Source of the DNA: Martinezella multihospitum | Lineage (GTDB): Bacteria > Pseudomonadota > Alphaproteobacteria > Rhizobiales > Rhizobiaceae | DNA length: 64,000 bases | Reading direction: 5' to 3' | Assembly (NCBI RefSeq): GCF_900094585.1 | Contig: NZ_FMAG01000001.1 | Span: 434,001 to 498,000, forward strand | Shown: positions 18,313 to 27,010 of the stretch, piece after piece | Layout: every line of letters begins with the position of its first letter | Position numbering within the stretch: position 1 is the stretch's first letter | The notes under the pieces: generated by a model | What the model was told of the DNA's origin: nothing | What the model saw: only the letters and a program-made list of their open reading frames with translations | Databases searched by the model: none | Position numbers and translations under genes: made by a program

Positions 18313-19250
18313 CAGTTCCCCCTCGGCTTTTCGCGGAAATATTCATAATAGAGCCACGGCGTCACCAGAATGACCACGGTGACGAACATGACGGTCGATG
18401 CCCCGGTTGCAAGGCCAATATTGCCGCGCCCGAACAGGTAATCCATGATGAATTTCCCGGGCACTTCGGTCGAGATCCCCGGACCGCCGCCGGTGGTCGC
18501 CAGAACCAATTCGTAGACCCTGACGACGGCAATCGCCAGAAGCACGCTGGCGGTGATGATGGTCGGTCTCAGAATCGGGATGACGATATGAAGATAGACC
18601 CGCCAGCTCGGTATGCCGTCGATGCGCGTCGCCTTCCATAATTCCCGGTCGACGCCGCGCAGGCCCGCGAGCATGATCGCCATGACAAGCCCGGACGATT
18701 GCCAGATGCCGGCAAGCACGATGACATAAAGCGCGAGATCGCTCTGGACGATCCAGTCGAAGCGGAACCAGGTGAAGCCGACACTGTCGGCAACCTTTTG
18801 CAGGCCGAGCGTCGGATTCATGATCCATTGCCATACGAGCCCGGTCACGATGAAGGACATGGCAAAGGGATAGAGGAAGATCGTCCGGAAGGTATTTTCG
18901 AAGCGAACCTTCTGATCGAGCGCGACGGCTAGAAGGAAGCCGAGGATCAGACAGCCGGCGATGAAGAGAATACCGAAGACGACGACGTTCTGCAGCGACA
19001 GTAGCCAGCGCGCCGTCGAGAAAAGCCGCTCATACTGCTTGGTCCCGACGAATATGTTGACCGGCAGCACCTTGCTGTCCGTGAACGATATCCAGATGTT
19101 CCAGACGACCGTGACGACATAGGCGAGAAGCACGATGGCGAAAGCCGGAAACAGGGCCACATAGGGCGAAATATGCATCTTCCTGCGGCTGACGCTCGCA
19201 GGCGCGACAGCCGCCTTTACGGCGGTGGCGCTTGTATCTGGGCTGCTCAT
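18312..19250 (-). CDS. Sugar ABC transporter permease (MalF type)
   Basis: This 312-residue partner permease has helix 1 at ISPYVALFPAFAIVLLAYVVT and the EAA loop ELWKATRIDGIPSWRVYLHI. The start is ATG 19250, preceded by AGGAGGAG; the open frame runs to 19271 but without a better signal. Order in the operon (binding protein, MalF-like, MalG-like, ATPase) is standard for CUT1 importers. Confidence 0.9.
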   Translation of the reverse strand: MSSPDTSATAVKAAVAPASVSRRKMHISPYVALFPAFAIVLLAYVVTVVWNIWISFTDSKVLPVNIFVGTKQYERLFSTARWLLSLQNVVVFGILFIAGCLILGFLLAVALDQKVRFENTFRTIFLYPFAMSFIVTGLVWQWIMNPTLGLQKVADSVGFTWFRFDWIVQSDLALYVIVLAGIWQSSGLVMAIMLAGLRGVDRELWKATRIDGIPSWRVYLHIVIPILRPTIITASVLLAIAVVRVYELVLATTGGGPGISTEVPGKFIMDYLFGRGNIGLATGASTVMFVTVVILVTPWLYYEYFREKPRGN

Positions 19251-19324
19251 GGGCGCGCTCCTCCTCAGCATTCATGGAAGCCGGCGGCAGGCGAGCCTGC
19301 CGCCGCATGGATGTCGATCGAAGC

Positions 19325-20572
19325 TTACTTCGCCTGTTCGATGACCTGCGCAAACTGCGTGGCGAACTGGTCCGCCGTCATGCTGGGCGTCGTCCAGTAT
19401 TGAGCAATGAGATCGCCTTCGGTCTGGACGATGTCCTGCGGGGTCAGCACGTCGGGCGCCAGGATCTGGCGGCTCGGGTCCTTGAGCGCGTTCAGGCCCT
19501 TCTGGGCGCAGGCGTCGAGCTTCGACGTATCGACGTCGAGACGCACGGGTACGGAACCCTTCTTGGAGTTGAAGGCGAGCTGGCCCTCCTTCGACATAAT
19601 GACCGTTGCGAGCAGGGTCTGGGCGTCGGTGGCCGTCTTATCCTTAAGGACAGGGAAGACGAAGATGTCGCCACCCATCATGAAGTTGGATTCGCCCGGT
19701 CCGAGAATGCAGCCGAAATCCTTGTCGGCGACGAGACCGGCATGGATGAATTCACCCTTGGCCCAGTCGCCCATGAACTGGATACCGGCCTTGCCGTCGA
19801 TCAGCATGCCGGTCGCGACGTTCCAGTCTCGGTTCGGGCTGCCTGCGTCCTGATAGTTGCGCAGCTTGGCGAAAACTTCCGCCACATGCTTGAACTTGTC
19901 GGACTTGACGGCATCGGTGTCGAGATCCTTCCAGACCTTGGCATAAAGATCCTTGCCGCCCTCGCCGAGCAGGATGGCGTTGAACATCGACTGCAGCTGC
20001 CAGGGCTGGCCGCCGACAGCGACCGGGATCAGGCCGGCGGCCTTGATCTTGTCGAGCGCGGCAAACATTTCATCCCAGGTCTTCGGCTCTTCCGTCACGC
20101 CGGCCTTGGTGAAGACGGCCTTGGAATAGAAGACCCAGTTCTGGCCGTGGTCGTTGATGGGAGCGCCGTAGATATGGCCCTGGAACTGGATGGCCTGATA
20201 GAAGGATGGTGTCAGGACGGATTTCCAATCCTGCTCCTTGGCAAGATCGTCGAGGGGCCGCAGCAGACCCTGCTGGGCCAGTTCGTTCATCTGCGTGCCG
20301 GTGTTGAACTGCATGGCCGTCGGCGGATTGCCGCCGATGATGCGGTTGATGCCGATCGGACGAGCAGTCGAGCCGGAGCCGGCAATTGCGGTATCGACCC
20401 ATTCGCCGCCAGCAGCGTTGAAGGCCTTGGCCAGTTCCTTCACGGCTGCGGCTTCACCGCCCGAAGTCCACCAATGCAGAACTTCGGCCTTCTTGCCTTC
20501 GGCCAGAGCGCCGGTCACGCTCGCCGCGACCAGCGCCGTGGCGCCGACCAATGCCATCATCAATTTGCGCAT
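19325..20572 (-). CDS. Sugar ABC transporter substrate-binding protein (family 1)
   Basis: This 415-residue periplasmic protein has a Sec signal peptide (1 to about 24, ending TGALA-EG) and no lipobox. The mature protein begins KKAEVLHWWTSGGEAAAVKELAKAF, close to the glucose/mannose-binding GtsA-like group of family 1. AGGAGGAGG stands seven bases before the ATG. The following genes encode the two permeases and the ATPase. The substrate is probably a monosaccharide or glycoside that is then processed by the dehydrogenase and isomerase upstream; the exact sugar is not readable. Confidence 0.88.
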   Translation of the reverse strand: MRKLMMALVGATALVAASVTGALAEGKKAEVLHWWTSGGEAAAVKELAKAFNAAGGEWVDTAIAGSGSTARPIGINRIIGGNPPTAMQFNTGTQMNELAQQGLLRPLDDLAKEQDWKSVLTPSFYQAIQFQGHIYGAPINDHGQNWVFYSKAVFTKAGVTEEPKTWDEMFAALDKIKAAGLIPVAVGGQPWQLQSMFNAILLGEGGKDLYAKVWKDLDTDAVKSDKFKHVAEVFAKLRNYQDAGSPNRDWNVATGMLIDGKAGIQFMGDWAKGEFIHAGLVADKDFGCILGPGESNFMMGGDIFVFPVLKDKTATDAQTLLATVIMSKEGQLAFNSKKGSVPVRLDVDTSKLDACAQKGLNALKDPSRQILAPDVLTPQDIVQTEGDLIAQYWTTPSMTADQFATQFAQVIEQAK

Positions 20573-20768
20573 GCGTTCCTCCTCCTTTGACGGCGTTCTT
20601 CAAACGCCTTTCTTCAGCCGCCGCCGTCTCCAGACATCGGATGCCGAATCTCCTGATCCTCCAAACTGTGCGGCAAGGCCTCCGTTCCCTGCAGCAAGTG
20701 AGCAATGCTTCCTCAGGCATTGCCCCTTCGTCAAGCCCGCAGTCCAAAAGGACCGCATTTTCTCAACT

Positions 20769-21902
20769 CTATAGCGCACTCAATGAGAAACGTCCCTCAT
20801 TTATTGTGCGCGGTATTGGGTCGGGGCGACCGCAACTACTGTGGATTGCAACCGCAGAACGCGATTGCGCCGAACGCTCGAATGCCGTCATCACCTCGAG
20901 GGCATGGAAAGCCAGTTCCGACGATACCCGATGCTGGCGTCCCGAGCGAAGGGAATCCACCATCTCCGCCGCGCCCAATCCGCGCAGACCGAGATGGCCG
21001 GGCACGCCCTCCGTATAAGGGTGATCGACGGGGATCTCCCTCCACGCATCGTCGCCATCGCGAAAAATGTCGACCTTGCCGCTGAAATTGTTCGGATCCG
21101 GCGTCACCATGGTCCCTTCGGAGCCGTAAAGCTCGATCTGATTGTGCTTGTGCTTGATAACATCGAAGCTGGTGGCGATGGTAACGGTCGCGCCGCTATG
21201 GAATTCCATGACGCCGGTCAGATGCGTCGGCACCAATACCTTGATCGTCTCGCCACGCCGAGGATCGGTCTTCACCGTACGTTCGATGCGGGTGATCTTC
21301 GCGGTGCCGAAGACCTCACGCACGGGACCGAGCAAGGCGATGAGGTTCGTGACGTAATAGGGGCCGACATCGAGCATCGGCCCGCCGCCGCGACCGTAGA
21401 AGAAGGCTGGATTGGGATGCCAATGCTCGTGGCCTGGCAACAACAGCATGGCGGTGGCCGAAATCGTCTTGCCGATGCGGCCCTCATCCAGCAGCCGCCG
21501 CGTCAACTGATGGCCGCCACCGAGGAAGGTGTCGGGCGCGCAGCCGAGCCGCAGGTCCCCTGCCCGCGCGATCGACATCAGCTCTTCGGCTTCCGCCATG
21601 GAGACGCCAAGCGGCTTCTCCGAATAGACATGCTTGCCGGCAAGCAGCGCCTTCTTGCTGATGGCATAATGCGAGACGGGCGTCGTCAGGTTGATGATCA
21701 GGCCGATTTCCGGATCGGAAAGCATCGCATCGAGCGCAACGGCTTCGATGCCGAACTGCTCGGCAAGTTTGCGGGCAGGCTCGCGATAGAGATCATAGAC
21801 CGACTTCACGCGAATGAAATCAAACATATGCAGGGTCGCGACATAGGTGGCGCTGATATTGCCGGCGCCGACAATGCCGACTTTCATGGGTTCGTTGCTC
21901 AT
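20769..21902 (-). CDS. Gfo/Idh/MocA-family sugar dehydrogenase
   Basis: This 377-residue NAD(P)-dependent oxidoreductase has an N-terminal Rossmann fold with VGIVGAGNISATYVATL and the family catalytic motif SEKPLGVSMAEAEEL (the Lys of EKP). The C-terminal alpha/beta substrate domain includes GGGPMLDVGPYYVTNLIALLG, where Asp and Tyr line the active site. These enzymes oxidise a sugar or inositol hydroxyl to a ketone. It follows the isomerase gene by ten bases and precedes the binding protein, so it acts on the imported sugar. Confidence 0.88.
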   Translation of the reverse strand: MSNEPMKVGIVGAGNISATYVATLHMFDFIRVKSVYDLYREPARKLAEQFGIEAVALDAMLSDPEIGLIINLTTPVSHYAISKKALLAGKHVYSEKPLGVSMAEAEELMSIARAGDLRLGCAPDTFLGGGHQLTRRLLDEGRIGKTISATAMLLLPGHEHWHPNPAFFYGRGGGPMLDVGPYYVTNLIALLGPVREVFGTAKITRIERTVKTDPRRGETIKVLVPTHLTGVMEFHSGATVTIATSFDVIKHKHNQIELYGSEGTMVTPDPNNFSGKVDIFRDGDDAWREIPVDHPYTEGVPGHLGLRGLGAAEMVDSLRSGRQHRVSSELAFHALEVMTAFERSAQSRSAVAIHSSCGRPDPIPRTINEGRFSLSAL

Positions 21903-21912
21903 TGGCTTGCCT

Positions 21913-22842
21913 CTAGGAGATGGTGATATCGAGTTCGGCGGCAGCAGTGCGCAGATAGTTCATGCCGCGCCGCATTTCGTCGTCGAATTCAGCCGTCGCT
22001 TCGCGGAAATGGGTCCAATGCGACGCACCCGGCGCATCTTCCAGCTCCAGCGTGATCGGGCCGGAATAGCCGATGGCCTTGAGCGCCGCGAAGATCGCCT
22101 TCCAGTCGATCTTGCCGCGTCCGGGCCGCCAATGGGCGTTGGTGTGGCCCTCATTGTCGGAAAAGTGCGTGTTGAAGATCCTATCGCCGAGCGCCAGCAC
22201 GACATAATGCGGCATGTCGCCGGCCGGAAAGAGGTGGCTCGGATCGAAGTTCAGGCCGAGATTGGCAACACCTGTGCGTTCGATCAGGCGCAGCATGCCC
22301 TGACCGGAGCTGACCCAGCGATAGGGATGCGGCTCGATCGCGACCTTGAGACCCGCCGCGGCGGCAATCTCGCAAGCTCGGGCAAAACCTTCGACCACGG
22401 CATCATATTCGCCCGTCCAATCCCATTGCGGTTCGACGGCCGCACTCCATTCCTGCGAAATCGGTCGCTGCAGGATCGGCTTGACGTCGGATTGAAACGG
22501 ATAGGGCGTCATGCTGGTGACGATCGGCGTGCCGATGGCAGCCGCGACATCCATGCCGCGCTTGTAACCTTCGAGATCGACAGTCGAGACGGCAGCACCA
22601 GGGGCACGGCTGAACGGCAGGTTGAAGAAGAAGTTGGTGAGCACCAGCCCCTCTCCGTCTGCAATCCCCTTCAACTCGCGGATCGTTTCGGGCGTGTAGT
22701 AGCTCAGCATCTCCACCGACCAGGCAGTGAGCTCGAAACCCTTGCAGCCCGTGGCAGCGAGGCGCCGCAACGGCGCCTGATACGGCGGATTCCAATTGAA
22801 GGTCCAAATAGGCGATCCGAAAAAAAGCGATCCTTCGCTCAC
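21913..22842 (-). CDS. Sugar phosphate isomerase/epimerase (AP endonuclease 2 fold)
   Basis: This is a 309-residue TIM-barrel metalloenzyme. Probable metal ligands are the Glu of LKVAIEPHPYRW, the Asp of LNFDPSHLFPAG, the His of NTHFSDNEGHTN and the Glu of ITLELEDAPG. The start is GTG at 22842 with AGGGAGG five bases upstream; the frame is open to 22899, but the ATG choices there have no ribosome binding site. It is the first gene of the LacI-controlled operon. With the Gfo/Idh dehydrogenase it would interconvert keto-sugar intermediates, as in inositol-like and 3-keto-sugar pathways. Confidence 0.85.
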   Translation of the reverse strand: MSEGSLFFGSPIWTFNWNPPYQAPLRRLAATGCKGFELTAWSVEMLSYYTPETIRELKGIADGEGLVLTNFFFNLPFSRAPGAAVSTVDLEGYKRGMDVAAAIGTPIVTSMTPYPFQSDVKPILQRPISQEWSAAVEPQWDWTGEYDAVVEGFARACEIAAAAGLKVAIEPHPYRWVSSGQGMLRLIERTGVANLGLNFDPSHLFPAGDMPHYVVLALGDRIFNTHFSDNEGHTNAHWRPGRGKIDWKAIFAALKAIGYSGPITLELEDAPGASHWTHFREATAEFDDEMRRGMNYLRTAAAELDITIS

Positions 22843-22938
22843 GTCATCCTCCCTTGCAATACGGACCTGCCCTGAGCAGAGCCTCCCGCACCTGAACAAA
22901 TGAGCCTTGCCGACGAGCCTCCTCGCTCGAAACCGGCA

Positions 22939-22956
22939 ATTCGTAACGTTACGATT
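22939..22956. promoter_or_regulatory. LacI-type operator O1
   Basis: ATTCGTAACGTTACGATT contains the 14-bp perfect palindrome TCGTAACGTTACGA with the central CG of LacI/GalR-family operators. It lies 97 bases before the isomerase start, just downstream of a - strand TTGACA (22979-22974), so it would overlap the -10 region. Confidence 0.75.
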
Positions 22957-22973
22957 ATGGAAAAAAGGGAGAC

Positions 22974-22979
22974 TGTCAA
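22974..22979 (-). promoter_or_regulatory. Predicted -35 of the sugar operon
   Basis: On the - strand this is a consensus TTGACA between the two operators. A -10 at ideal distance would fall inside O1 (22939-22956), although CATAAT at 22959-22954 has too short a spacer, so the exact -10 is unsure. Confidence 0.4.
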
Positions 22980-23026
22980 TCGACTATTTTCTGGTCGATT
23001 AATGTTCAATATTGCTCAATCTACAA

Positions 23027-23044
23027 ATTCGTAACGTTACGAAT
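23027..23044. promoter_or_regulatory. LacI-type operator O2
   Basis: ATTCGTAACGTTACGAAT is an 18-bp perfect palindrome with the same core as O1. The centres are 88 bp apart, which would permit loop formation by a tetrameric or paired repressor. It lies 42 bases after the LacI gene stop. Confidence 0.78.
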
Positions 23045-23085
23045 ACTTTCTCGGCGCCTGCTCATCCGGCAAGCATCAACATTCT

Positions 23086-24174
23086 TCAAACGTGACGTGA
23101 CTGGCTCTGGTGATCGACGAAAGCGGCTCGGACGACTTCGCGCAGATCGGCCGGATTTTCGCCGGCAATTGCCCGATGCAGGAAGGCGGCCAATCGCTCG
23201 CCTATGGCATGGTTCGAATAGTGGAAGGTACTCAAAGGCGGGTTGAAGAAATCGGGCAGCGCGGTGCCGCCATAGGTGATCAGCGCGAAGTCCTTGCCGG
23301 CCTGCCGCCCGGCATCGCGCAGGCCTGCGAGGAAACCGAGAGCAGCCTCTTCGCTGGCGACGAAGGCGGCCGTCGCTGCCGGATTCTGCGCTGCTATGTG
23401 CTTTGCCATCTCGCGACCATTGTCGGGTGTGGCCGTGGTGAAATGGATGCCATCATCAGGCACATCGAGGTGACGCTCGGCAAAAGTCCTGCGCCAGCCC
23501 CTTACGAATTGCAGGCTGTAAGTGAATTGCTGGCTGGGCGCGATCAGCAGCGGCTTGTCGTGGCCGGCATCAAGCAGAAGACGCGCAGCCTCCGCGCCGA
23601 TCACTTCATGATCGAGATCGATGCTCGGGTGAACACTCAGGAGTTCGGTTCGCCCGAAGGTGACAAAGGGCATGCCGACCTCGAGCAGATATTTGACGCG
23701 ATCGTCCTGCGGGGTCGTATGGGTGATGACGATGCCGTCGACCGATCCCTCCTCGACGATATCGCGCACGGTCGCCAGCGGATCGTCGGCCTGGAGCTGC
23801 GGGACGATGGTGGTCCGATACCCGCGTGCCTTCATATAGCGTGAAGCGCCCTCGATCAGCGAGGCGACGACGATGTTCATCTCGCCCTCGCGGCCGAAAG
23901 GCAGCACGATGCCGATCGCATGGGTCTTGCCGGTGCGCAGGTTGATGCCGCCGAGATTGGGGCGATAACCGAGTTCACCGGCCACACGCTTGACCAGCTC
24001 GATGGTCTCGCGATTGACCTCTGGGCCTTCCTTGAGGGCACGGCTGACTGTCGTGACCGAAAGACCGAGAGCCGTAGCCACGGTTCGCAAGGTCACGCGC
24101 TGACCTACATCGCGACGCAAGCCGCGTCCTACCGCCAATCCCTGCACCTTCGCCAAATCATTCCGCTCCGCCAT
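23086..24174 (-). CDS. LacI-family transcriptional regulator
   Basis: This repressor of about 362 residues has a DNA-binding domain with VTLRTVATALGLSVTTVSRALKEGPEVN (recognition helix) and the hinge after GYRPNLGGINLRTG. A periplasmic-binding-protein-like effector domain follows (about 80-355, GIVLPFGREGEMN to DFALITYGG). The start is uncertain: ATG 24174 is used, although the frame is open to 24216 (GTG) and neither has a clear ribosome binding site. It is immediately upstream of the two operator palindromes and the sugar operon, which it should control. The effector is presumably the transported sugar or its keto derivative. Confidence 0.87.
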   Translation of the reverse strand: MAERNDLAKVQGLAVGRGLRRDVGQRVTLRTVATALGLSVTTVSRALKEGPEVNRETIELVKRVAGELGYRPNLGGINLRTGKTHAIGIVLPFGREGEMNIVVASLIEGASRYMKARGYRTTIVPQLQADDPLATVRDIVEEGSVDGIVITHTTPQDDRVKYLLEVGMPFVTFGRTELLSVHPSIDLDHEVIGAEAARLLLDAGHDKPLLIAPSQQFTYSLQFVRGWRRTFAERHLDVPDDGIHFTTATPDNGREMAKHIAAQNPAATAAFVASEEAALGFLAGLRDAGRQAGKDFALITYGGTALPDFFNPPLSTFHYSNHAIGERLAAFLHRAIAGENPADLREVVRAAFVDHQSQSRHV

Positions 24175-24380
24175 ATCGGCGCGAGAATGCCCGCAGGCGG
24201 GTGACGATGCAAGCACAGGCTGCGATCAAAGTCGACGAGGGGAGACGTGCGTGTTTGGGCTGTTATCCGATAGTGTCACGCGACATCAGGACACAACCTT
24301 AAGCATCGATATTCAGCCAGCATTCAGGAAGGCAATTTTAAGGTGCATGTCGTTAGGAATTCTATCGTTAGGGGAAGCTC

Positions 24381-24530
24381 ATGGACAAATATACCAAGAC
24401 CGTATTGACCGTCATTGCCGTCGCACTCGCGGCAATCGCCATCCAAAACACAATTACGCCGGCGCAAGCCGTCGGTGGCGGCTGCGGTACGGAGACCTAC
24501 CGGCCCTGCTATGTCAAGCTGGTGAACTAG
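24381..24530 (+). CDS. Small exported or membrane-anchored protein, 49 residues
   Basis: The start has a good ribosome binding site (AGGGGA nine bases upstream). The translation begins MDKYTKTVLTVIAVALAAIA, a signal-anchor or signal peptide with a possible cleavage after TPAQA. The short mature tail VGGGCGTETYRPCYVKLVN has two Cys eight residues apart that could form a disulphide. I recall similar short proteins from other rhizobia, but no function is known to me. The gene is flanked by a palindromic element directly after the stop. Clean codon use and the good start support a real gene. Confidence 0.7.
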   Translation: MDKYTKTVLTVIAVALAAIAIQNTITPAQAVGGGCGTETYRPCYVKLVN

Positions 24531-24540
24531 AGCGGATTCA

Positions 24541-24579
24541 GATTTTAGGTCGAACAGACCTAAAATCATCCGGCCCTAG
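24541..24579. repeat. Palindromic intergenic element / terminator-like hairpin
   Basis: A perfect 11-bp stem, GATTTTAGGTC / GACCTAAAATC, with loop GAACA (24541-24567) is followed by CATCCGGCCCTAG. It starts ten bases after the small gene's stop and could end its transcription. The flanking words (agcggattca before, catccggccctag after) look like a dispersed rhizobial intergenic repeat; the CATCCGGCCCTAG part recurs at 44796-44808. Confidence 0.6.
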
Positions 24580-24630
24580 CGCAACCACCGCTGCCCGTGG
24601 AATACCTCGGGCAGCTTTTATCCCAGCCGA

Positions 24631-25422
24631 TTATGAACCAGCGCCTTTTCGCGCAGCCTGAATGGCCGTGCGTGCGCCGGCGCGCAGCTGCGCCGTTTCC
24701 GTGCCGGCGATGACCAGATCGAGGCCGAGCTTCAGATATTCTCCAGCGCGTGCACCATCGCCGCCGAAGGCGCAGATCAGTTTGCCATGGGCGCGGCAGC
24801 GTGCCAGCGCGGTTGCAAGCGCCTGATCGATCGCAGCGCTGTCCGGTGCCAGCCGCGCGCCGTTAGACAGCGCGATCGAAAGATCCGACGGGCCAACGAA
24901 GATGCCGTCGATGCCGTCGACGGCGAGGATCTCGTCGATCGCATCAAGCGCCATGCGGGTTTCGACCATGGCGATGGTGACGGTCAGGCTGTTGGCGTTC
25001 TGCAGATAGTCTTCGGCAGGCAGGCCGAAATGATTGAGCGCCAGCGATGGCCCCCAGCTGCGCTCGCCGAGCGGCGGATACTTCGTCGCTTGCACCAGGG
25101 CGCGCGCATCATCGGCAGAGTTGATCATCGGCGCGATGATGGCAGAGGCGCCGGCATCGAGAAGCCGCGAGGCGGAGGCGAAATCGCCGACGGGAATGCG
25201 GGCAATCGCCGGCTTGCCGGCCAGACGTACATAGGCAATCCCGTTGGCGGCAGATTCCATGTTCCACATGCCATGCTGCATATCGAGCACAACGGTATCG
25301 AAATCTTCCTGCGCCAGATGGTTGACGAGCATCGGATCGGGTATGCCGACCCAGCCGGAGATCATGCCGCCGTTCTCGCGGCGCTTCAGGCGTCCGGCAA
25401 AACCGTTAATGTCAGTCGTCAT
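24631..25422 (-). CDS. HpcH/HpaI-family aldolase
   Basis: This 263-residue class II (metal-dependent) pyruvate aldolase cleaves or forms 2-keto-3-deoxy acids. Family marks are VVLDMQHGMWN (catalytic His region), PAIARIPVGD (Arg), AMVETRMALDAIDEI (metal Glu) and IFVGPSDLSIALS (metal Asp). Related enzymes act on 2-keto-3-deoxy-rhamnonate, 4-hydroxy-2-oxo-heptanedioate and similar compounds. It stands alone on the - strand, 3 kb from the rhamnose genes, with no evident operon partner. A role in sugar-acid breakdown is likely; the substrate is not assigned. Confidence 0.85.
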   Translation of the reverse strand: MTTDINGFAGRLKRRENGGMISGWVGIPDPMLVNHLAQEDFDTVVLDMQHGMWNMESAANGIAYVRLAGKPAIARIPVGDFASASRLLDAGASAIIAPMINSADDARALVQATKYPPLGERSWGPSLALNHFGLPAEDYLQNANSLTVTIAMVETRMALDAIDEILAVDGIDGIFVGPSDLSIALSNGARLAPDSAAIDQALATALARCRAHGKLICAFGGDGARAGEYLKLGLDLVIAGTETAQLRAGARTAIQAARKGAGS

Positions 25423-25756
25423 CGTCTTTCCTCACCTATCAACGGGCTCTGTCTTTTCAAGCCAGCCTCGAACGCCAAATCATGGCGAGCCGTTGCAATC
25501 GACAATACTCAATTCCCATCGCCGGGCCACTCGAAAGTGCGCATGCGATAGACACAAATCGACAAAACACAGCTTCGACCGTCGTCGCTTGCCGTGCATG
25601 AAGGTGATTTTCAATCTGCCTGACGACCATGACAGATGTGCAGCTATTTTCGTCGGTTAGCAGCCCTTACAAGGCACCAAGGCGTGACTGAAGACGAGCA
25701 ATGCCGGCAGACAGACGGCATTGCCCGACCATAAGATTTCGGCGGCTCCTTTCCGC
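25423..25756. other. Intergenic region between VOC and aldolase genes, with hairpin
   Basis: There is no supported gene in these 334 bp. A 9-bp stem GCAATGCCG / CGGCATTGC (25698-25724, nine-base loop) follows the VOC gene stop on the - strand and may terminate it. The rest should contain the aldolase promoter, but I see no convincing -35/-10 pair. Confidence 0.5.
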
Positions 25757-26155
25757 TCAGCGCCCCGCAAAGCGCTGCTTTGCAAAGTCCGTGACAGGCG
25801 TGTAGAGGCTGATGAGCGTTCCCTCGGGATCGCGGATCTGCCCTGCCCGATTGCCCCATGGCATCAGCTTCGGTTCGTGCACGATCTCCACCTTGTCCTT
25901 CAGCCTTGCGAATTCGACATCGACATCGTCAACCTCGAATTCGATGATGACTGAGCGATTGGCGCAGGGTTCCGCGCTGCCTTCCTTGAACAGCGCGACG
26001 GTCTCCGCACTTCCGATCGCAAGCGTCGCCGAGGGGGTGACGATCTCGGCAAAGACGGGCGCCAGCCACTCGGCCGGGTGACCTATGACCAACTCATAAA
26101 AGCCGACCATTTTCTTGATGTCTGAGGCGATCAGACGCGTGGATGCCAGTTTCAT
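25757..26155 (-). CDS. VOC (glyoxalase/dioxygenase superfamily) protein
   Basis: This 132-residue protein has the paired beta-alpha-beta-beta-beta modules of the VOC fold: LASTRLIASDIKKMVGFYELVIG at the start and VIIEFEVDDVDVEFARLKDKVEI, then RAGQIRDPEGTLISLYTP, in the second half. The ATG at 26155 follows GAAGGAG by five bases; the longer frame from a TTG at 26170 would start inside that ribosome binding site. It is divergent from the WYL regulator gene at 26258 (102-bp gap), which may control it. Members range from glyoxalases to antibiotic-binding proteins, so no activity is assigned. Confidence 0.82.
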   Translation of the reverse strand: MKLASTRLIASDIKKMVGFYELVIGHPAEWLAPVFAEIVTPSATLAIGSAETVALFKEGSAEPCANRSVIIEFEVDDVDVEFARLKDKVEIVHEPKLMPWGNRAGQIRDPEGTLISLYTPVTDFAKQRFAGR

Positions 26156-26257
26156 TAAATACTCCTTCAAAAGTCCCGCCCGCTGTGTCGCTGGCGGCTC
26201 GAAGGCTCTTGTCGCATAGTCCTGTTGCCACCATACTGGCAGCAGGAGTCAGCAGGA

Positions 26258-26968
26258 ATGCGTCGCGCCGACCGTTTGTTTCAGATCATACAGATATTGC
26301 GCCGGTCGAGCCGGCCGGTGACCGCTGCCGCGCTGGCGGATGAACTCGAAGTCTCCAAGCGCACGGTCTATCGCGACGTCGCCGACTTGATGGGCCAGCG
26401 GGTTCCGATCGAGGGCGAAGCGGGCTTCGGATATCTCCTCTCTCCCGATTACGACATGCCGCCGTTGATGTTGACGCGCGAGGAGATCGAGGCGGTCGTC
26501 CTTGGCACGCAGTGGGTTGCGGGGCGTGGCGACGAGATCCTCGCCAATGCCGCCCGCGACGTGGTTGCCAAGATCACCGCGATTGTGCCCGCACATTTGC
26601 GACCCTTGGTCCTTGAGCCAAGCGTTGGCGCCAGACCCGTGATTCCGGACATGGAAGAGGAGAGCGTCGATCTGCAGATGCTGCGGACCGCCGTGCGCGA
26701 AGGGCGAAAACTTCGGATGCGCTACCGCTCCGATGCGGATGAGGAAACTGCAAGGATCGTGTGGCCGGTTATCCTCGGCTATTCCGACACGAGCCGCATT
26801 CTGGTGGCATGGTGTGAGCTACGCCAGGGCTTCCGGCATTTCCGCACGGATCGGATTGTTAAGGCCGATATGCTCGATGAAAGTTACGGTCTTCGGCCAG
26901 GCGAATTGCGGCGCCGCTGGTCTGCCTGGCGAGAGGCAGAACTCCGGCAACCAGCGCGGCAAAAGTAA
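26258..26968 (+). CDS. YafY-type HTH regulator with WYL domain
   Basis: This 236-residue regulator has an N-terminal HTH_11 domain (MRRADRLFQIIQILRRSSRPVTAAALADELEVSKRTVYRDVADL) and a WYL ligand-sensing domain (about 130-210, with RMRYRSDADEE and ILVAWCELRQGFRHFRTDRI). AGGAG nine bases before ATG 26258 fixes the start. It is divergent from the VOC gene, and YafY-type proteins often control such a neighbour. The ligand is unknown. Confidence 0.85.
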   Translation: MRRADRLFQIIQILRRSSRPVTAAALADELEVSKRTVYRDVADLMGQRVPIEGEAGFGYLLSPDYDMPPLMLTREEIEAVVLGTQWVAGRGDEILANAARDVVAKITAIVPAHLRPLVLEPSVGARPVIPDMEEESVDLQMLRTAVREGRKLRMRYRSDADEETARIVWPVILGYSDTSRILVAWCELRQGFRHFRTDRIVKADMLDESYGLRPGELRRRWSAWREAELRQPARQK

Positions 26969-26972
26969 GTCT

Positions 26973-27004
26973 CGGGTGCCGACGTAATTGCGTGGCGGCA
27001 CCCG
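26973..27004. terminator. Hairpin between convergent WYL regulator and rhaI
   Basis: The stem CGGGTGCCG / CGGCACCCG (26973-26981 and 26996-27004) continues with an inner ACG/CGT pair and a small bulge. It lies between the two convergent stop codons and probably serves both genes. Confidence 0.6.
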
Positions 27005-27010
27005 CTAACC

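Noticed and set aside
19232..20590. A 452-codon open frame on the + strand
   Set aside because: Antisense to the sugar-binding protein gene, which has a clear signal peptide and ribosome binding site.
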